Shown piece by piece: positions 1 through 5,917 of a DNA stretch of 8,249 bases. The stretch is from contig JAUNUP010000009.1 of the NCBI GenBank assembly GCA_030538115.1, forward strand, positions 153,046 through 161,294, read 5' to 3'. The position numbers and the translations under genes were made by a program. Source of the stretch: Dermatophilus congolensis (lineage in GTDB: Bacteria > Actinomycetota > Actinomycetes > Actinomycetales > Dermatophilaceae). Position 1 is the stretch's first letter. Each line of letters opens with the position of its first letter. The notes under the pieces were generated by a model. That model was not told where the DNA came from. It made no database searches and saw nothing but the letters and a program-made list of their open reading frames with translations.

Positions 1-1483
1 CCAGGAGCCGCTCGTTGAGTTCCCTAAGCCGTTCGCTTGCGGAGATCGCCTCGGCTGTCGCGCCGCTGCTGTAGCCGTACTCGCACAGGGCGTGACCTGT
101 GGCGGCGATCGCGTCGCGTTCGGCTCCGGCGGTCTCGACTGCGTCCAAGGCCAGTTCGAGGCCGTGCAAGATGTGGCGCGCGAACTCGGGGGTATCCGGC
201 TGGTGGCGGTGGTCGTCGGGGATGGACTGCTGGAGGCAGCGCAGCGTGGTGGCGAGGTTTCGGGTGGCGTTTCCGCGGCTCGCGGCACGGTCGCGGGCGA
301 CCCGGGCGACAAGCCGGTGCATGAGCACGTCGTCGCCCGTCGCCGCCCAGGATGCGACGGAGGCCCGCGTCAGGGCGGCGAGGGCCTCGTCCACGTCGGT
401 GTCTGGCTTGAGTGTCGTGGCGATGCGGGTGAGCAGATCCCGGCTGACGCCCGCCACGTCGAGCATCGACAGCAGCACCAGAACGAGCGCAGCGTCGGAG
501 TCGGTCTCGACCGTCTCGATGGTCAGGGTGATCGCCGCCGCCAAGGTGCGGGGGTAATCCGCGGTTCGGGGCAGCGCCTTGTCCAGGTCTGCCTTGGCCA
601 GCTCTTCGAGGTACCGGGCGGCGGTCCAGCGTTTCGCGCTGATGACCGAGGCCGCCGCTGCCAGAGCCAAGGGCAGGTTCCCCAACTCGTCGGCGACCAG
701 CTCGCAGTCGGCCTCCGTCAAGGTGGTGCGTTCTCTCAGGTAGTCCGTGGCTTGGGTGTCTGTGAACTCCCCGACCGGCACCTCGACGGCCAGTTGAGCG
801 AAGGCATGATCTGTGCTGGTGATGACGACCTGACACCCGCCCGTCGTAGGGAGCCGGGGTGACGTCGCCTCACGATCGGTGGCGTTGTCGAAGACCACCA
901 GACCGGCTTCGGTGTAAGCGTTCAGGTAGCGCAGCGCGTTCTCCGCAGAACGGCGCTGGTCGCCCTCTGGATCGGCCCGCCCCACTTCCGCAGCCAGGCC
1001 CGCCAACGCCGCGAGGATGCTCTCCTCGGTTTCCGCGTTGATCCACACCACCAACGGGCACCGCTCGTCGATGCGTTCGCGCGCGTACGCGGCCGCAAGC
1101 TGGGACTTACCCACCCCGCGTCCGCCCGCGCACACCGCTGCTCGCCCGCGGACCGCCAGCGTGGCACGCAGCGTGTTCAGCTCGTATCGAAGCGTGTTAA
1201 GCTCGTCACGGTCGATGTTAGTGGCGGGCCGCCCCGGGATGTCTCCCAGCTCGATGGCGCCCTGGGCCGGGAGGGACCGGGCGCGCAGCTCCTCGACTCC
1301 GGCGTGGATGTCGGTGAGCTTGTCAGACATCGCGTCCAGGCGCGTGAGGATCGCGTCGGTGCGGTGGAGCACCTCACGGTGCGCGCCTATGACGAACCGC
1401 GGCGAGAAAGGAGCCAGCTGGGTGAACTCCTCGGCTGCCGCTTCCACGAGGACATCGAAGACCTGCCCGGCTGCGGAACTCAT
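1..1483 (-). CDS. NB-ARC STAND ATPase (NLR-like), main body; C-terminus outside window
   Basis: An open frame of 494 codons runs from ATG at 1483 off the window edge without a stop. It encodes a STAND-class P-loop ATPase, an oligomerising switch protein of the cytoplasm. Visible in order (numbered from this ATG): a helical segment rich in A/E/L (1-60), a coiled-coil-like linker (about 60-113), Walker A GGRGVGKS (120-127), Walker B LVVFDN (195-200), a sensor-like VVITSTD (219-225), the NB-ARC motif GNLPLAL (268-274) and an MHR motif (388-390) where NLRs have MHD. After that, helices resembling the start of a TPR sensor begin and are cut off. A GGAG lies 7 bases before the ATG, so independent initiation is possible. 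However, the N-terminal part of the same helical domain sits in another frame upstream (1865-1502), so this may be the downstream half of one frameshifted gene. In this family the C-terminal repeats sense a ligand; the ligand here is unknown. The NB-ARC assignment is firm; a role in phage defence or signalling is inference. Confidence 0.85.
   Translation of the reverse strand, partial: MSSAAGQVFDVLVEAAAEEFTQLAPFSPRFVIGAHREVLHRTDAILTRLDAMSDKLTDIHAGVEELRARSLPAQGAIELGDIPGRPATNIDRDELNTLRYELNTLRATLAVRGRAAVCAGGRGVGKSQLAAAYARERIDERCPLVVWINAETEESILAALAGLAAEVGRADPEGDQRRSAENALRYLNAYTEAGLVVFDNATDREATSPRLPTTGGCQVVITSTDHAFAQLAVEVPVGEFTDTQATDYLRERTTLTEADCELVADELGNLPLALAAAASVISAKRWTAARYLEELAKADLDKALPRTADYPRTLAAAITLTIETVETDSDAALVLVLLSMLDVAGVSRDLLTRIATTLKPDTDVDEALAALTRASVASWAATGDDVLMHRLVARVARDRAASRGNATRNLATTLRCLQQSIPDDHRHQPDTPEFARHILHGLELALDAVETAGAERDAIAATGHALCEYGYSSGATAEAISASERLRELNERLL
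1167..1208 (-). repeat. 21-bp tandem duplication in the STAND linker
   Basis: Two adjacent 21-bp units (1167-1187 and 1188-1208) are identical at 17 of 21 positions. On the coding strand they encode ELNTLRA and ELNTLRY, read as DELNTLRYELNTLRATL immediately before the ATPase core. The seven-residue period with leucines in register extends a coiled-coil-like linker by two heptads. In-frame duplication is plainly visible; a role in oligomerisation is inference. Confidence 0.7.
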
Positions 1484-1865
1484 CCGCTTTCTCCGGCGAT
1501 TCCCCCCCGTTGTCGTAGACGAAGTCGACGAACGTCTCCGGTCGCTCGGCCGCAGAACGGACCGCTCCCGGGTCACCGGCCAGAGCGCTGAAGAGGTCGA
1601 CCGCGTCGTGAGCAGCTGCTTCGAGGTCCTGGCGAGCCTCGCGCGTCTGGACGGGCCGCAACCGCGGCTCAAGCCGCGCAGCGATGGCCTCGCCGACGGC
1701 ATCGACGCCGCGAGGGCGATTGCGCAGCTTCTTCAGCGCAGTCCAGCCGTCCTTCGCGTCACCGAGCAGAGTCGCAGCGTCGCTGCCGGCGTTCGCGTGG
1801 AGGAGGAGGCGGGCGACCGCGACTCCGAGAGGCAGCAGCACCATTTCGCCCGGCATGGCTGCCAC
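1374..1865 (-). CDS. N-terminal helical part of the STAND ATPase, in a different frame
   Basis: This 163-codon frame starts at GTG 1865 (or ATG 1856) and begins 42 bases after the stop of the transporter gene. Residues 1 to about 120 are an alpha-helical, A/L/R-rich domain without transmembrane segments or a known catalytic motif. It resembles the helical N-terminal domains found ahead of NACHT/NB-ARC modules. From about residue 122 the sequence changes character (a Pro/Gly/Arg/Cys-rich tail ending RHRRAP), as expected of out-of-frame translation, because the same bases encode the good helical sequence of the downstream ORF. The change falls just after a G7 run (1502-1508). Removing one G would join the segment ending FVYDNGG to the frame reading MSSAAGQVFDVLVEAAAEEF and give one protein of more than 610 residues. 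No strong Shine-Dalgarno is visible at the GTG. This is either the true 5' half of one gene or, less likely, a separate small protein overlapping the next gene by 110 bases. Confidence 0.65.
   Translation of the reverse strand: MAAMPGEMVLLPLGVAVARLLLHANAGSDAATLLGDAKDGWTALKKLRNRPRGVDAVGEAIAARLEPRLRPVQTREARQDLEAAAHDAVDLFSALAGDPGAVRSAAERPETFVDFVYDNGGESPEKADEFRSRAGLRCPRGSGSRGVHPAGSFLAAVRHRRAP
1502..1508 (-). other. G7 homopolymer at the frame change of the STAND gene
   Basis: Seven consecutive G on the coding strand lie exactly where the reading frame must change to keep the helical domain continuous. Six G (or eight with other compensation) would alter the frame; G6 joins both halves without a stop. 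Such runs are prone to replication slippage, to transcriptional or ribosomal slippage and to sequencing indel errors. Which of these applies cannot be told from one sequence. Confidence 0.6.
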
Positions 1866-1907
1866 TGTAGTGAACTCATGGCGGCATGGGAGATTGCGTG
1901 CCGAGCC

Positions 1908-3680
1908 CTACGTGCGAATTCTGGAGAGAAACCTCCTCGTTCGCTCCTGTTGCGGGTTACCGAGCACCTGGTCGGGCGGGCCTTGTTCGTGGATGTGGCC
2001 GCCGTACAGGAAGCACACCTCGTCGGCGACGTCTCTCGCGAAGCCCATCTCGTGGGTGTTGAGGATCATCGTCACGCCCTCGCGGCGCAGCTCGGTGAGG
2101 AGGTCGAGCACCTCGCCTACCCGCTCCGGGTCTAGGGCGCTCGTCACCTCGTCTAGCAGGAGGAGTCTCGGGGAGTTGACGAGCGCCCTGGCGATGGCGA
2201 CCCGCTGTTGCTGCCCGCCCGAGAGGTCGTCGGGGCGGGCATTCGCCTTCTCCGCCAGACCCACCCGGGCGAGAGCCTCGTGGGCACGGCGTTCAGCCTC
2301 CGCCCGGTCGACCTTGTGCACCATGCGCGGCGCGAGCGTGATGTTGTCGAGCACCGACAGGTGCGGGAACAGGTTGTACGCCTGAAAGACCATGCCCATG
2401 TGTGAGCGAACCTCGTCGGCGTCGACGCGGGGGTCGGTGATGTCGACGCCGTCGAGCATGATCTGCCCGTCATCGACGGTCTCAAGCAGGTTGATGCACC
2501 GCAGCATCGTCGACTTACCGGAGCCGGATGCGCCGATGAGCACGATGCACTGGCCTTGCCGCACCTCCAGGTCGACCGCGCGCAGCACGACCTCTGGACC
2601 GAACGCCTTACGCACGCCACGCATCCGGAGGAGAACCTCGCCGTGGGCTGCTCCGGTGGCGGGTGCGGGAGTCTCGCGAGAGGCAGGTGCGATGTCGGCC
2701 GTGGCTGCGTCGGCCGGAGGCGTGCGACGCGGGGCTCGGCTGCGTTTCGCGAGGTGGTCGGTGAAGCGGGCCATCGGCACCGTGAGGCAGATGAACAGCA
2801 CCCCGGCGACGACGTAGGGCGTGAAGTTGAAGTCGGAGGCGGTTTCGATCTGGGCCGCACGGATCGCGTCGACGACCCCGAGCACCGCGATGAGGCCCGA
2901 GTCCTTCTGTAGGGAGACGAGGTCGTTCATCAGCGGTGGCAGCACGTTGCGCCAGGCCTGCGGCAGCACCACGTGCCGCAGGGTCTTGCCGTAGCTCAGC
3001 CCGAGCGACCGGGCGGCCGCGAGCTGCGACGGGTGCACCGACTCGATCCCGGCGCGGAAGACCTCGGCCACGTACGCCGAGTACGACAGCACGAGCGCGG
3101 TGCCGCCCCAGAACAACGCGGACTTCGGCAGCCCGGCGAGGTTGAGGGCGGGCGCACCGAACCCGAGCAGGAACAGCACGAGCAGCAGTGGCAGCCCGCG
3201 GAACATGTCGACGTACACCGTGCCGAGCAGTCGCAACGGAAACGCCACCGGCCCGCGCAGGGTTCGCATCACCGCGACGAGCATGCCGAGCGCCGCGATG
3301 AGTACCGCGCACACGAGCATCACGCGGATGTTCAGCCACAACCCCGCGAGCACGGCCGGGAACGAGTCGACGGCCTTCTCCCAGCTGAAGTACGTCTCCG
3401 CGACGCGCGGCCACCCCGGCGACGATCCGACGAGGTAGGCGGCGCCTCCGACGACGATGACCGTGCTGACGGCCGCGATGAGCGCCGACCGTACCGCCCG
3501 CGCCCGCCGGAACTGATCCCGCTCGACCTGCATCGCGGAGGGCCGCCAGTCCGCGTCTGACACGCTCGCACGACCCGAAGGGGTGCCGTCTGGGCTGCTC
3601 TGGCGCCGCGGCTCGCTCGAACCGTCAGAGGCGGGCGGGGCGCCGATCGAGTTCGGCTGCGCGGAGTCGGTGCCGCTCAC
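1908..3680 (-). CDS. Polar amino-acid ABC transporter, permease-ATPase fusion
   Basis: A 590-residue half-transporter joins a HisM/GlnP-type permease to a GlnQ-type ATPase. Residues 1-60 are polar and probably disordered in the cytoplasm. Hydrophobic membrane segments lie near 65-86, 110-138, 151-176, 188-205 and 287-305, plus a less clear one near 262-274. The EAA-type coupling loop (about 204-242, EVFRAGIESVHPSQLAAARS) contacts the ATPase. A linker rich in A/P/R (312-345) leads to the nucleotide-binding domain with Walker A GASGSGKST (383-391), Q-loop Q433, signature LSGGQ (486-490), Walker B LLLLDE (506-511) and H-loop H543. All catalytic residues are present. The Walker B is followed by V rather than the usual P (DEVTSALD). 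The GTG start lies one base after the TGA of the binding-protein gene, implying translational coupling. Having one TMD and one NBD per chain, it should work as a homodimer importing an amino acid; the exact substrate is not readable. Confidence 0.95.
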   Translation of the reverse strand: MSGTDSAQPNSIGAPPASDGSSEPRRQSSPDGTPSGRASVSDADWRPSAMQVERDQFRRARAVRSALIAAVSTVIVVGGAAYLVGSSPGWPRVAETYFSWEKAVDSFPAVLAGLWLNIRVMLVCAVLIAALGMLVAVMRTLRGPVAFPLRLLGTVYVDMFRGLPLLLVLFLLGFGAPALNLAGLPKSALFWGGTALVLSYSAYVAEVFRAGIESVHPSQLAAARSLGLSYGKTLRHVVLPQAWRNVLPPLMNDLVSLQKDSGLIAVLGVVDAIRAAQIETASDFNFTPYVVAGVLFICLTVPMARFTDHLAKRSRAPRRTPPADAATADIAPASRETPAPATGAAHGEVLLRMRGVRKAFGPEVVLRAVDLEVRQGQCIVLIGASGSGKSTMLRCINLLETVDDGQIMLDGVDITDPRVDADEVRSHMGMVFQAYNLFPHLSVLDNITLAPRMVHKVDRAEAERRAHEALARVGLAEKANARPDDLSGGQQQRVAIARALVNSPRLLLLDEVTSALDPERVGEVLDLLTELRREGVTMILNTHEMGFARDVADEVCFLYGGHIHEQGPPDQVLGNPQQERTRRFLSRIRT

Positions 3681-3681
3681 G

Positions 3682-4590
3682 TCAGTTCGTCGTGGCAGCA
3701 GCAGGCGTGGCGGCGGCTCCGTCGCTGGTCAGCACACGGGCTGCGTCGTTGCCGAGAAACTCGTCCTGCAGCTTTGTGAGCGTGCCGTCGGCTTTGAGGT
3801 CGTCGATCGCCTTCGAGATGCAGCCGGTGATCGGGCTGCCCTTCGGCAGCACCGCGCCGAACTGCTCGACCTCACCGACGGGCTCGATCTGGCCGAGGAT
3901 CACGCCTCCGTCGAGCTGCGCTCCGGTCATGTAGAAGGCCGTCGGCATGTCGACGACGATGCCGTCGATCTGGCTGTTCTTCAGCGCCTGCACGGCGGCG
4001 TCGTTCGTGTCGTACACGGCGGGCTGAGTGGTGGGCTTGATCTGGTCGGTGATCGCCTTGTAGCTGGTCGTGCCGACCTGCGCCCCGAGCTTGGCGCCCT
4101 TGAGGTCGGCGAGCGACTTCGCGGCGGAGATCTTGCTGTCCTCGATGGTCACGATCGTCTGCACCACGTCGTAGTAGCCGGAGGAGAAGTCGACGGCCTT
4201 GCGGCGCTCCTCCGTGATCGACACCTGGTTGACGTCGAAGTCGAACGGGTGTTCACCCGGGTTGACGACCGCGTTGAACGGCACGCGCTTCCAGACGACC
4301 TTGTCCTTGGCGAAACCGAGCTTCTCGGCCACCGCGTAGGCGACCGCCGACTCGTATCCCTTGCCGTTGCTGGGGTCGTTGTCGGAGAACCAGGGCTCGT
4401 AGGCGGGGTCGTCGGTCGCCACGGTGAGGGATCCGGCGGTGAAGGTCTTCATGCCCTCGGGCGTGCAGTTCTCGGCGGAGGCCGTACCGGCGCCTGTGGT
4501 CGGCGAGGCAGCTTCGTCGGCCGGTGCGGCACACGAGGCGAGAGCGAAAGAGGCTGCGAGAGAAAGCACGACAGCGAGGCGACGATTCAT
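3682..4590 (-). CDS. Amino-acid ABC transporter substrate-binding lipoprotein (SBP_bac_3)
   Basis: A 302-residue family-3 solute-binding protein. It starts MNRRLAVVLSLAASFALASC, a lipoprotein signal with lipobox LASC and lipidated Cys20, so the mature protein is anchored on the outer face of the membrane. A Thr/Ala/Ser-rich tether follows (21-40). The ligand-binding fold includes SLTVATDDPAYEPWF (54-68), FDFDVNQVSITEERRKAVDF (116-135; the ITEERR arginine region normally binds the alpha-carboxylate of an amino acid), KLGAQVGTTSY (167-177) and FGAVLPKGSP (244-253). Cys42 and Cys257 could form a disulfide. A longer reading from 4650 is possible, but ATG 4590 is preferred because it begins the signal peptide and has AGGAG 8 bases upstream. 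It is the first gene of the operon with the fused permease-ATPase. The family is polar amino acid; the specific ligand (Glu, Gln, Cys or other) is not determined. Confidence 0.93.
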   Translation of the reverse strand: MNRRLAVVLSLAASFALASCAAPADEAASPTTGAGTASAENCTPEGMKTFTAGSLTVATDDPAYEPWFSDNDPSNGKGYESAVAYAVAEKLGFAKDKVVWKRVPFNAVVNPGEHPFDFDVNQVSITEERRKAVDFSSGYYDVVQTIVTIEDSKISAAKSLADLKGAKLGAQVGTTSYKAITDQIKPTTQPAVYDTNDAAVQALKNSQIDGIVVDMPTAFYMTGAQLDGGVILGQIEPVGEVEQFGAVLPKGSPITGCISKAIDDLKADGTLTKLQDEFLGNDAARVLTSDGAAATPAAATTN

Positions 4591-4598
4591 CGAGGGGG

Positions 4599-4603
4599 CT
4601 CCT
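4599..4603 (-). promoter_or_regulatory. Shine-Dalgarno fixing the start of the binding protein
   Basis: The coding strand reads AGGAG here, 8 bases before ATG 4590. It supports the start at MNRRLAVV rather than the in-frame start 60 bases upstream. The 96-base gap before the DUF4440 gene (4591-4686) also holds TAAGGT, a weak match to an actinobacterial -10 box (TANNNT), but no good -35 partner, so the operon promoter is not firmly placed. Confidence 0.7.
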
Positions 4604-4686
4604 GACAGGCGACTGGGCGGCGACGCCACCGGCGAGGCGAACGAGGTCACCTTAACCCGCAGTTCACGAGCCCGTTACGCCCTCGC

Positions 4687-5064
4687 TCATGGGCGCTCGT
4701 GCGGCAGGGGCGTCGCTTGGTGGTAGGTCAGCTGCCACCCGCGAGGCCCGCGCTGCCACAGTGACGTGCGGCGTGCGCGACGACCTGCCTGATCCGAGTC
4801 CCAGAAGACCTGCACAACCCCGGGAGCGAGCACACGCCCTTCGAGCGGGGTCATGACGATCGCGTCGGTTGCAGGGCGAGCGGCCTCCGCCGTCAGCAGG
4901 TCGAGGATCGACTCGAGATCCCAACGCCGACCCGATGCACCGATCTCGACGAAGTCAGGTGAGAGCAGCTCCCGGAGCCGCGCGGCATCACCCCGAGTGG
5001 CCCGCGATTGAAGCTCACGCTCAAGCCCGAAGACGTGCGCGAGATCCACATCGAAGTCGGACAT
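4687..5064 (-). CDS. DUF4440 / NTF2-like (SnoaL-fold) small protein
   Basis: A 125-residue cytoplasmic protein with the hallmarks of DUF4440 in the NTF2-like superfamily. These are a first helix LERELQSRATRGDAARLREL (14-33), LLSPDFVEIGASGRRWD (33-49), a helix LESILDLL (50-57), beta strands VLAPGVVQVFWDS (78-90) and the C-terminal pair RTSLWQRGPRGWQLTYHQATP (99-119). The length is typical for the family. The ATG at 5064 is preceded by AGGA with a 7-base spacer. Members of this fold range from enzymes to ligand-binding proteins, and no specific reaction can be read. It lies 60 bases after the helix-turn-helix gene and 96 bases before the transporter operon on the same strand, so co-transcription with the regulator is possible but not shown. 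Confidence 0.85.
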   Translation of the reverse strand: MSDFDVDLAHVFGLERELQSRATRGDAARLRELLSPDFVEIGASGRRWDLESILDLLTAEAARPATDAIVMTPLEGRVLAPGVVQVFWDSDQAGRRARRTSLWQRGPRGWQLTYHQATPLPHERP

Positions 5065-5124
5065 GGCTCGATCCTGTCGAGTGCCCCCCGAAGCCTCAAC
5101 CCCGCTCCGGCAAGGGTGACATGG

Positions 5125-5682
5125 TCACAGGGTCACCAGTTCACGCGTATTGATCGTGATTCCCAGGTTTGCGAGGGACTCGTCCACCGGGCGATCCGCA
5201 CGCACCGGGAGTGGTGCCCACTGCTCCGAGAGGGGCTTCGGCTTGGTCAGCCATCGTGGAACTGGTCTTCCATCCGTCGCGGTATCGCGGAGCACTGCAT
5301 GCGTGAGCGTCTTCCAGGGGGCAGGCAGCTTTCGCTGCGGGCTTCCGGTGGCCCAGATCGCTTGGCGAACCGGGGTTTTCAAGCCACGAGACTGGTCGCG
5401 CCCCTGCAGGAGAAGGCGTATGGCCAGCGTGGGGTCATCCGCGGCGTGCTCGGCGACGGCATCGACGACATCCGCCGCACGCATCCACTGCCGTCGCGAC
5501 GCCTGCTCGGCCGCCTCCTCCAGATCCAGGAGGACCAGCGCGGAGGGAATCGTACGACCCTCCAAGTAGTCACCGAGACGTGACGGAGTACGACCGATCG
5601 CGTAAGCGGCCTGTCGCTGATTGAACCCGGCTGCGTCCAAGAGCGCGCAAAGCCGCTCGCTGAGCTGCTGAACAGTGGACAT
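5125..5682 (-). CDS. Small helix-turn-helix regulator with conserved C-terminal region
   Basis: A 185-residue protein. Residues about 5-45 form an XRE-like helix-turn-helix (LSERLCALLDAAGFNQRQAA followed by YAIGRTPSRLGDYLEGRTIP), expected to bind DNA as a dimer. A helical middle part (50-95) follows. The C-terminal half has a W/P-rich pattern: PAPWKTLTHAVL (about 120-131), GRPVPRWL, PLSEQWAPLP, and a final SLANLGITINTREL. The last pattern reminds me of small actinobacterial antitoxin-like regulators, though no toxin gene is adjacent here, so this is only a suggestion. The start ATG has no Shine-Dalgarno. A TATCAT -10 box ends five bases before it, and an 18-bp palindrome covers the promoter, pointing to a leaderless, self-repressed gene. 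The DUF4440 gene follows 60 bases downstream. DNA binding is well supported; the regulated genes, beyond itself, are unknown. Confidence 0.82.
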   Translation of the reverse strand: MSTVQQLSERLCALLDAAGFNQRQAAYAIGRTPSRLGDYLEGRTIPSALVLLDLEEAAEQASRRQWMRAADVVDAVAEHAADDPTLAIRLLLQGRDQSRGLKTPVRQAIWATGSPQRKLPAPWKTLTHAVLRDTATDGRPVPRWLTKPKPLSEQWAPLPVRADRPVDESLANLGITINTRELVTL

Positions 5683-5687
5683 GCCTA

Positions 5688-5713
5688 ATGATACCCGAAT
5701 TTGGGTATGTCAA
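5688..5713 (-). promoter_or_regulatory. Promoter of the helix-turn-helix gene (likely leaderless)
   Basis: On the minus strand TTGACA (5713-5708) is a consensus -35 box and TATCAT (5693-5688) a good -10 box of the TANNNT type. The spacer is only 14 bases, shorter than ideal. Only TAGGC separates the -10 box from ATG 5682, so transcription should begin at or next to the A of the start codon. The absence of a ribosome binding site fits a leaderless mRNA, which is common in actinomycetes. Confidence 0.55.
5691..5708. promoter_or_regulatory. 18-bp palindromic operator over the promoter
   Basis: ATACCCGAATTTGGGTAT is symmetric at 16 of 18 positions (arms ATACCC/GGGTAT around a near-symmetric AATT centre). 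It fills the space between the -35 and -10 boxes and touches both. A dimeric regulator bound here would block RNA polymerase. The gene it precedes encodes a helix-turn-helix protein, so autorepression is the simplest reading. The symmetry is seen; the binding is inferred. Confidence 0.65.
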
Positions 5714-5747
5714 TGGGTGGAGTTGTGGAGATGACGTCGACGCGCTG

Positions 5748-5786
5748 AGGAGGTTTGGTCGCATGCTTGTGCCCGCATGCGTGTGA
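5748..5786 (+). other. Orphan Shine-Dalgarno with a 7-codon ORF
   Basis: On the plus strand AGGAGG (5748-5753) lies 9 bases before ATG 5763, which opens a seven-residue ORF (MLVPACV) ending in TGA at 5784-5786. The geometry is right for translation, but no promoter, attenuator hairpin or plus-strand gene follows. It may well be chance. Confidence 0.15.
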
Positions 5787-5857
5787 ACGCGCGCGTGTGC
5801 GGCGTCAGTTCACGCCGAAACCTCACGTTAAGTCGAGCCGTTCTTCGCATCGGTGCT

Positions 5858-5871
5858 GGTCACTGTTGACC
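5858..5871. repeat. Short palindrome GGTCACTGTTGACC
   Basis: GGTCA and TGACC arms flank CTGT, 46 bases downstream of the oxidoreductase stop. It is one T longer than the palindrome GGTCACTGTGACC at 7209-7221, which lies downstream of the phosphoketolase stop. The shared word in two gene-end regions may mark a common regulatory or terminator-associated site, or may be chance in GC-rich sequence. Confidence 0.35.
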
Positions 5872-5894
5872 TCGAGAAAGTCGACTTGTGGTTG

Positions 5895-5917
5895 GGGCGC
5901 GAGGAGACGCCGCACCC
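5895..5917 (-). terminator. Possible hairpin directly after the oxidoreductase stop
   Basis: On the minus strand GGGTGCG and CGCGCCC can pair (seven pairs, one of them G-U) around a 9-base loop immediately after the TGA. No U-tract follows, so it is not a canonical intrinsic terminator. GC-rich actinomycetes often use such hairpins without U-runs, but support here is weak. Confidence 0.22.

Noticed and set aside
24..836. Long open frame of 270 codons on the minus strand
   Set aside because: It is a shadow of the NB-ARC gene: highly Arg/Gly/His/Pro-rich without motifs, while the frame ending in phase with ATG 1483 carries all ATPase motifs.
92..862. Plus-strand frame of 256 codons
   Set aside because: Antisense to the NB-ARC gene, Gly/Arg/Val-rich translation with no recognisable domain; expected in GC-rich coding DNA.
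1374..1483. True gene overlap of 110 bases encoding two functional peptides
   Set aside because: Only one of the two frames looks like protein there; the other frame is Arg/Pro/Gly/Cys-rich, so a frame switch at the G7 run explains it better.
1017..2135. Plus-strand frame of 372 codons
   Set aside because: Runs antisense across the STAND gene and the end of the ABC ATPase; composition is typical of a shadow frame and no domain is seen.
3583..4605. Plus-strand frame of 340 codons
   Set aside because: Antisense to the substrate-binding protein; rich in Val/Gly/Asp/Arg with repeated LRGGDL-like text arising from codon mirroring.
4591..4650. Upstream start of the binding protein, adding 20 residues
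   Set aside because: It would bury the lipoprotein signal peptide, and the AGGAG lies before ATG 4590.
5112..5135. GTGAC/GTCAC inverted words at the end of the helix-turn-helix gene
   Set aside because: Short, partly coding and overlapping alternatives; GGTCAC is frequent in this window, so chance is likely.
5799..5817. Hairpin CGGCGT-loop-ACGCCG as terminator of the oxidoreductase gene
   Set aside because: Six-base stem only, no U-run on either strand, and over 100 bases from the stop codon.
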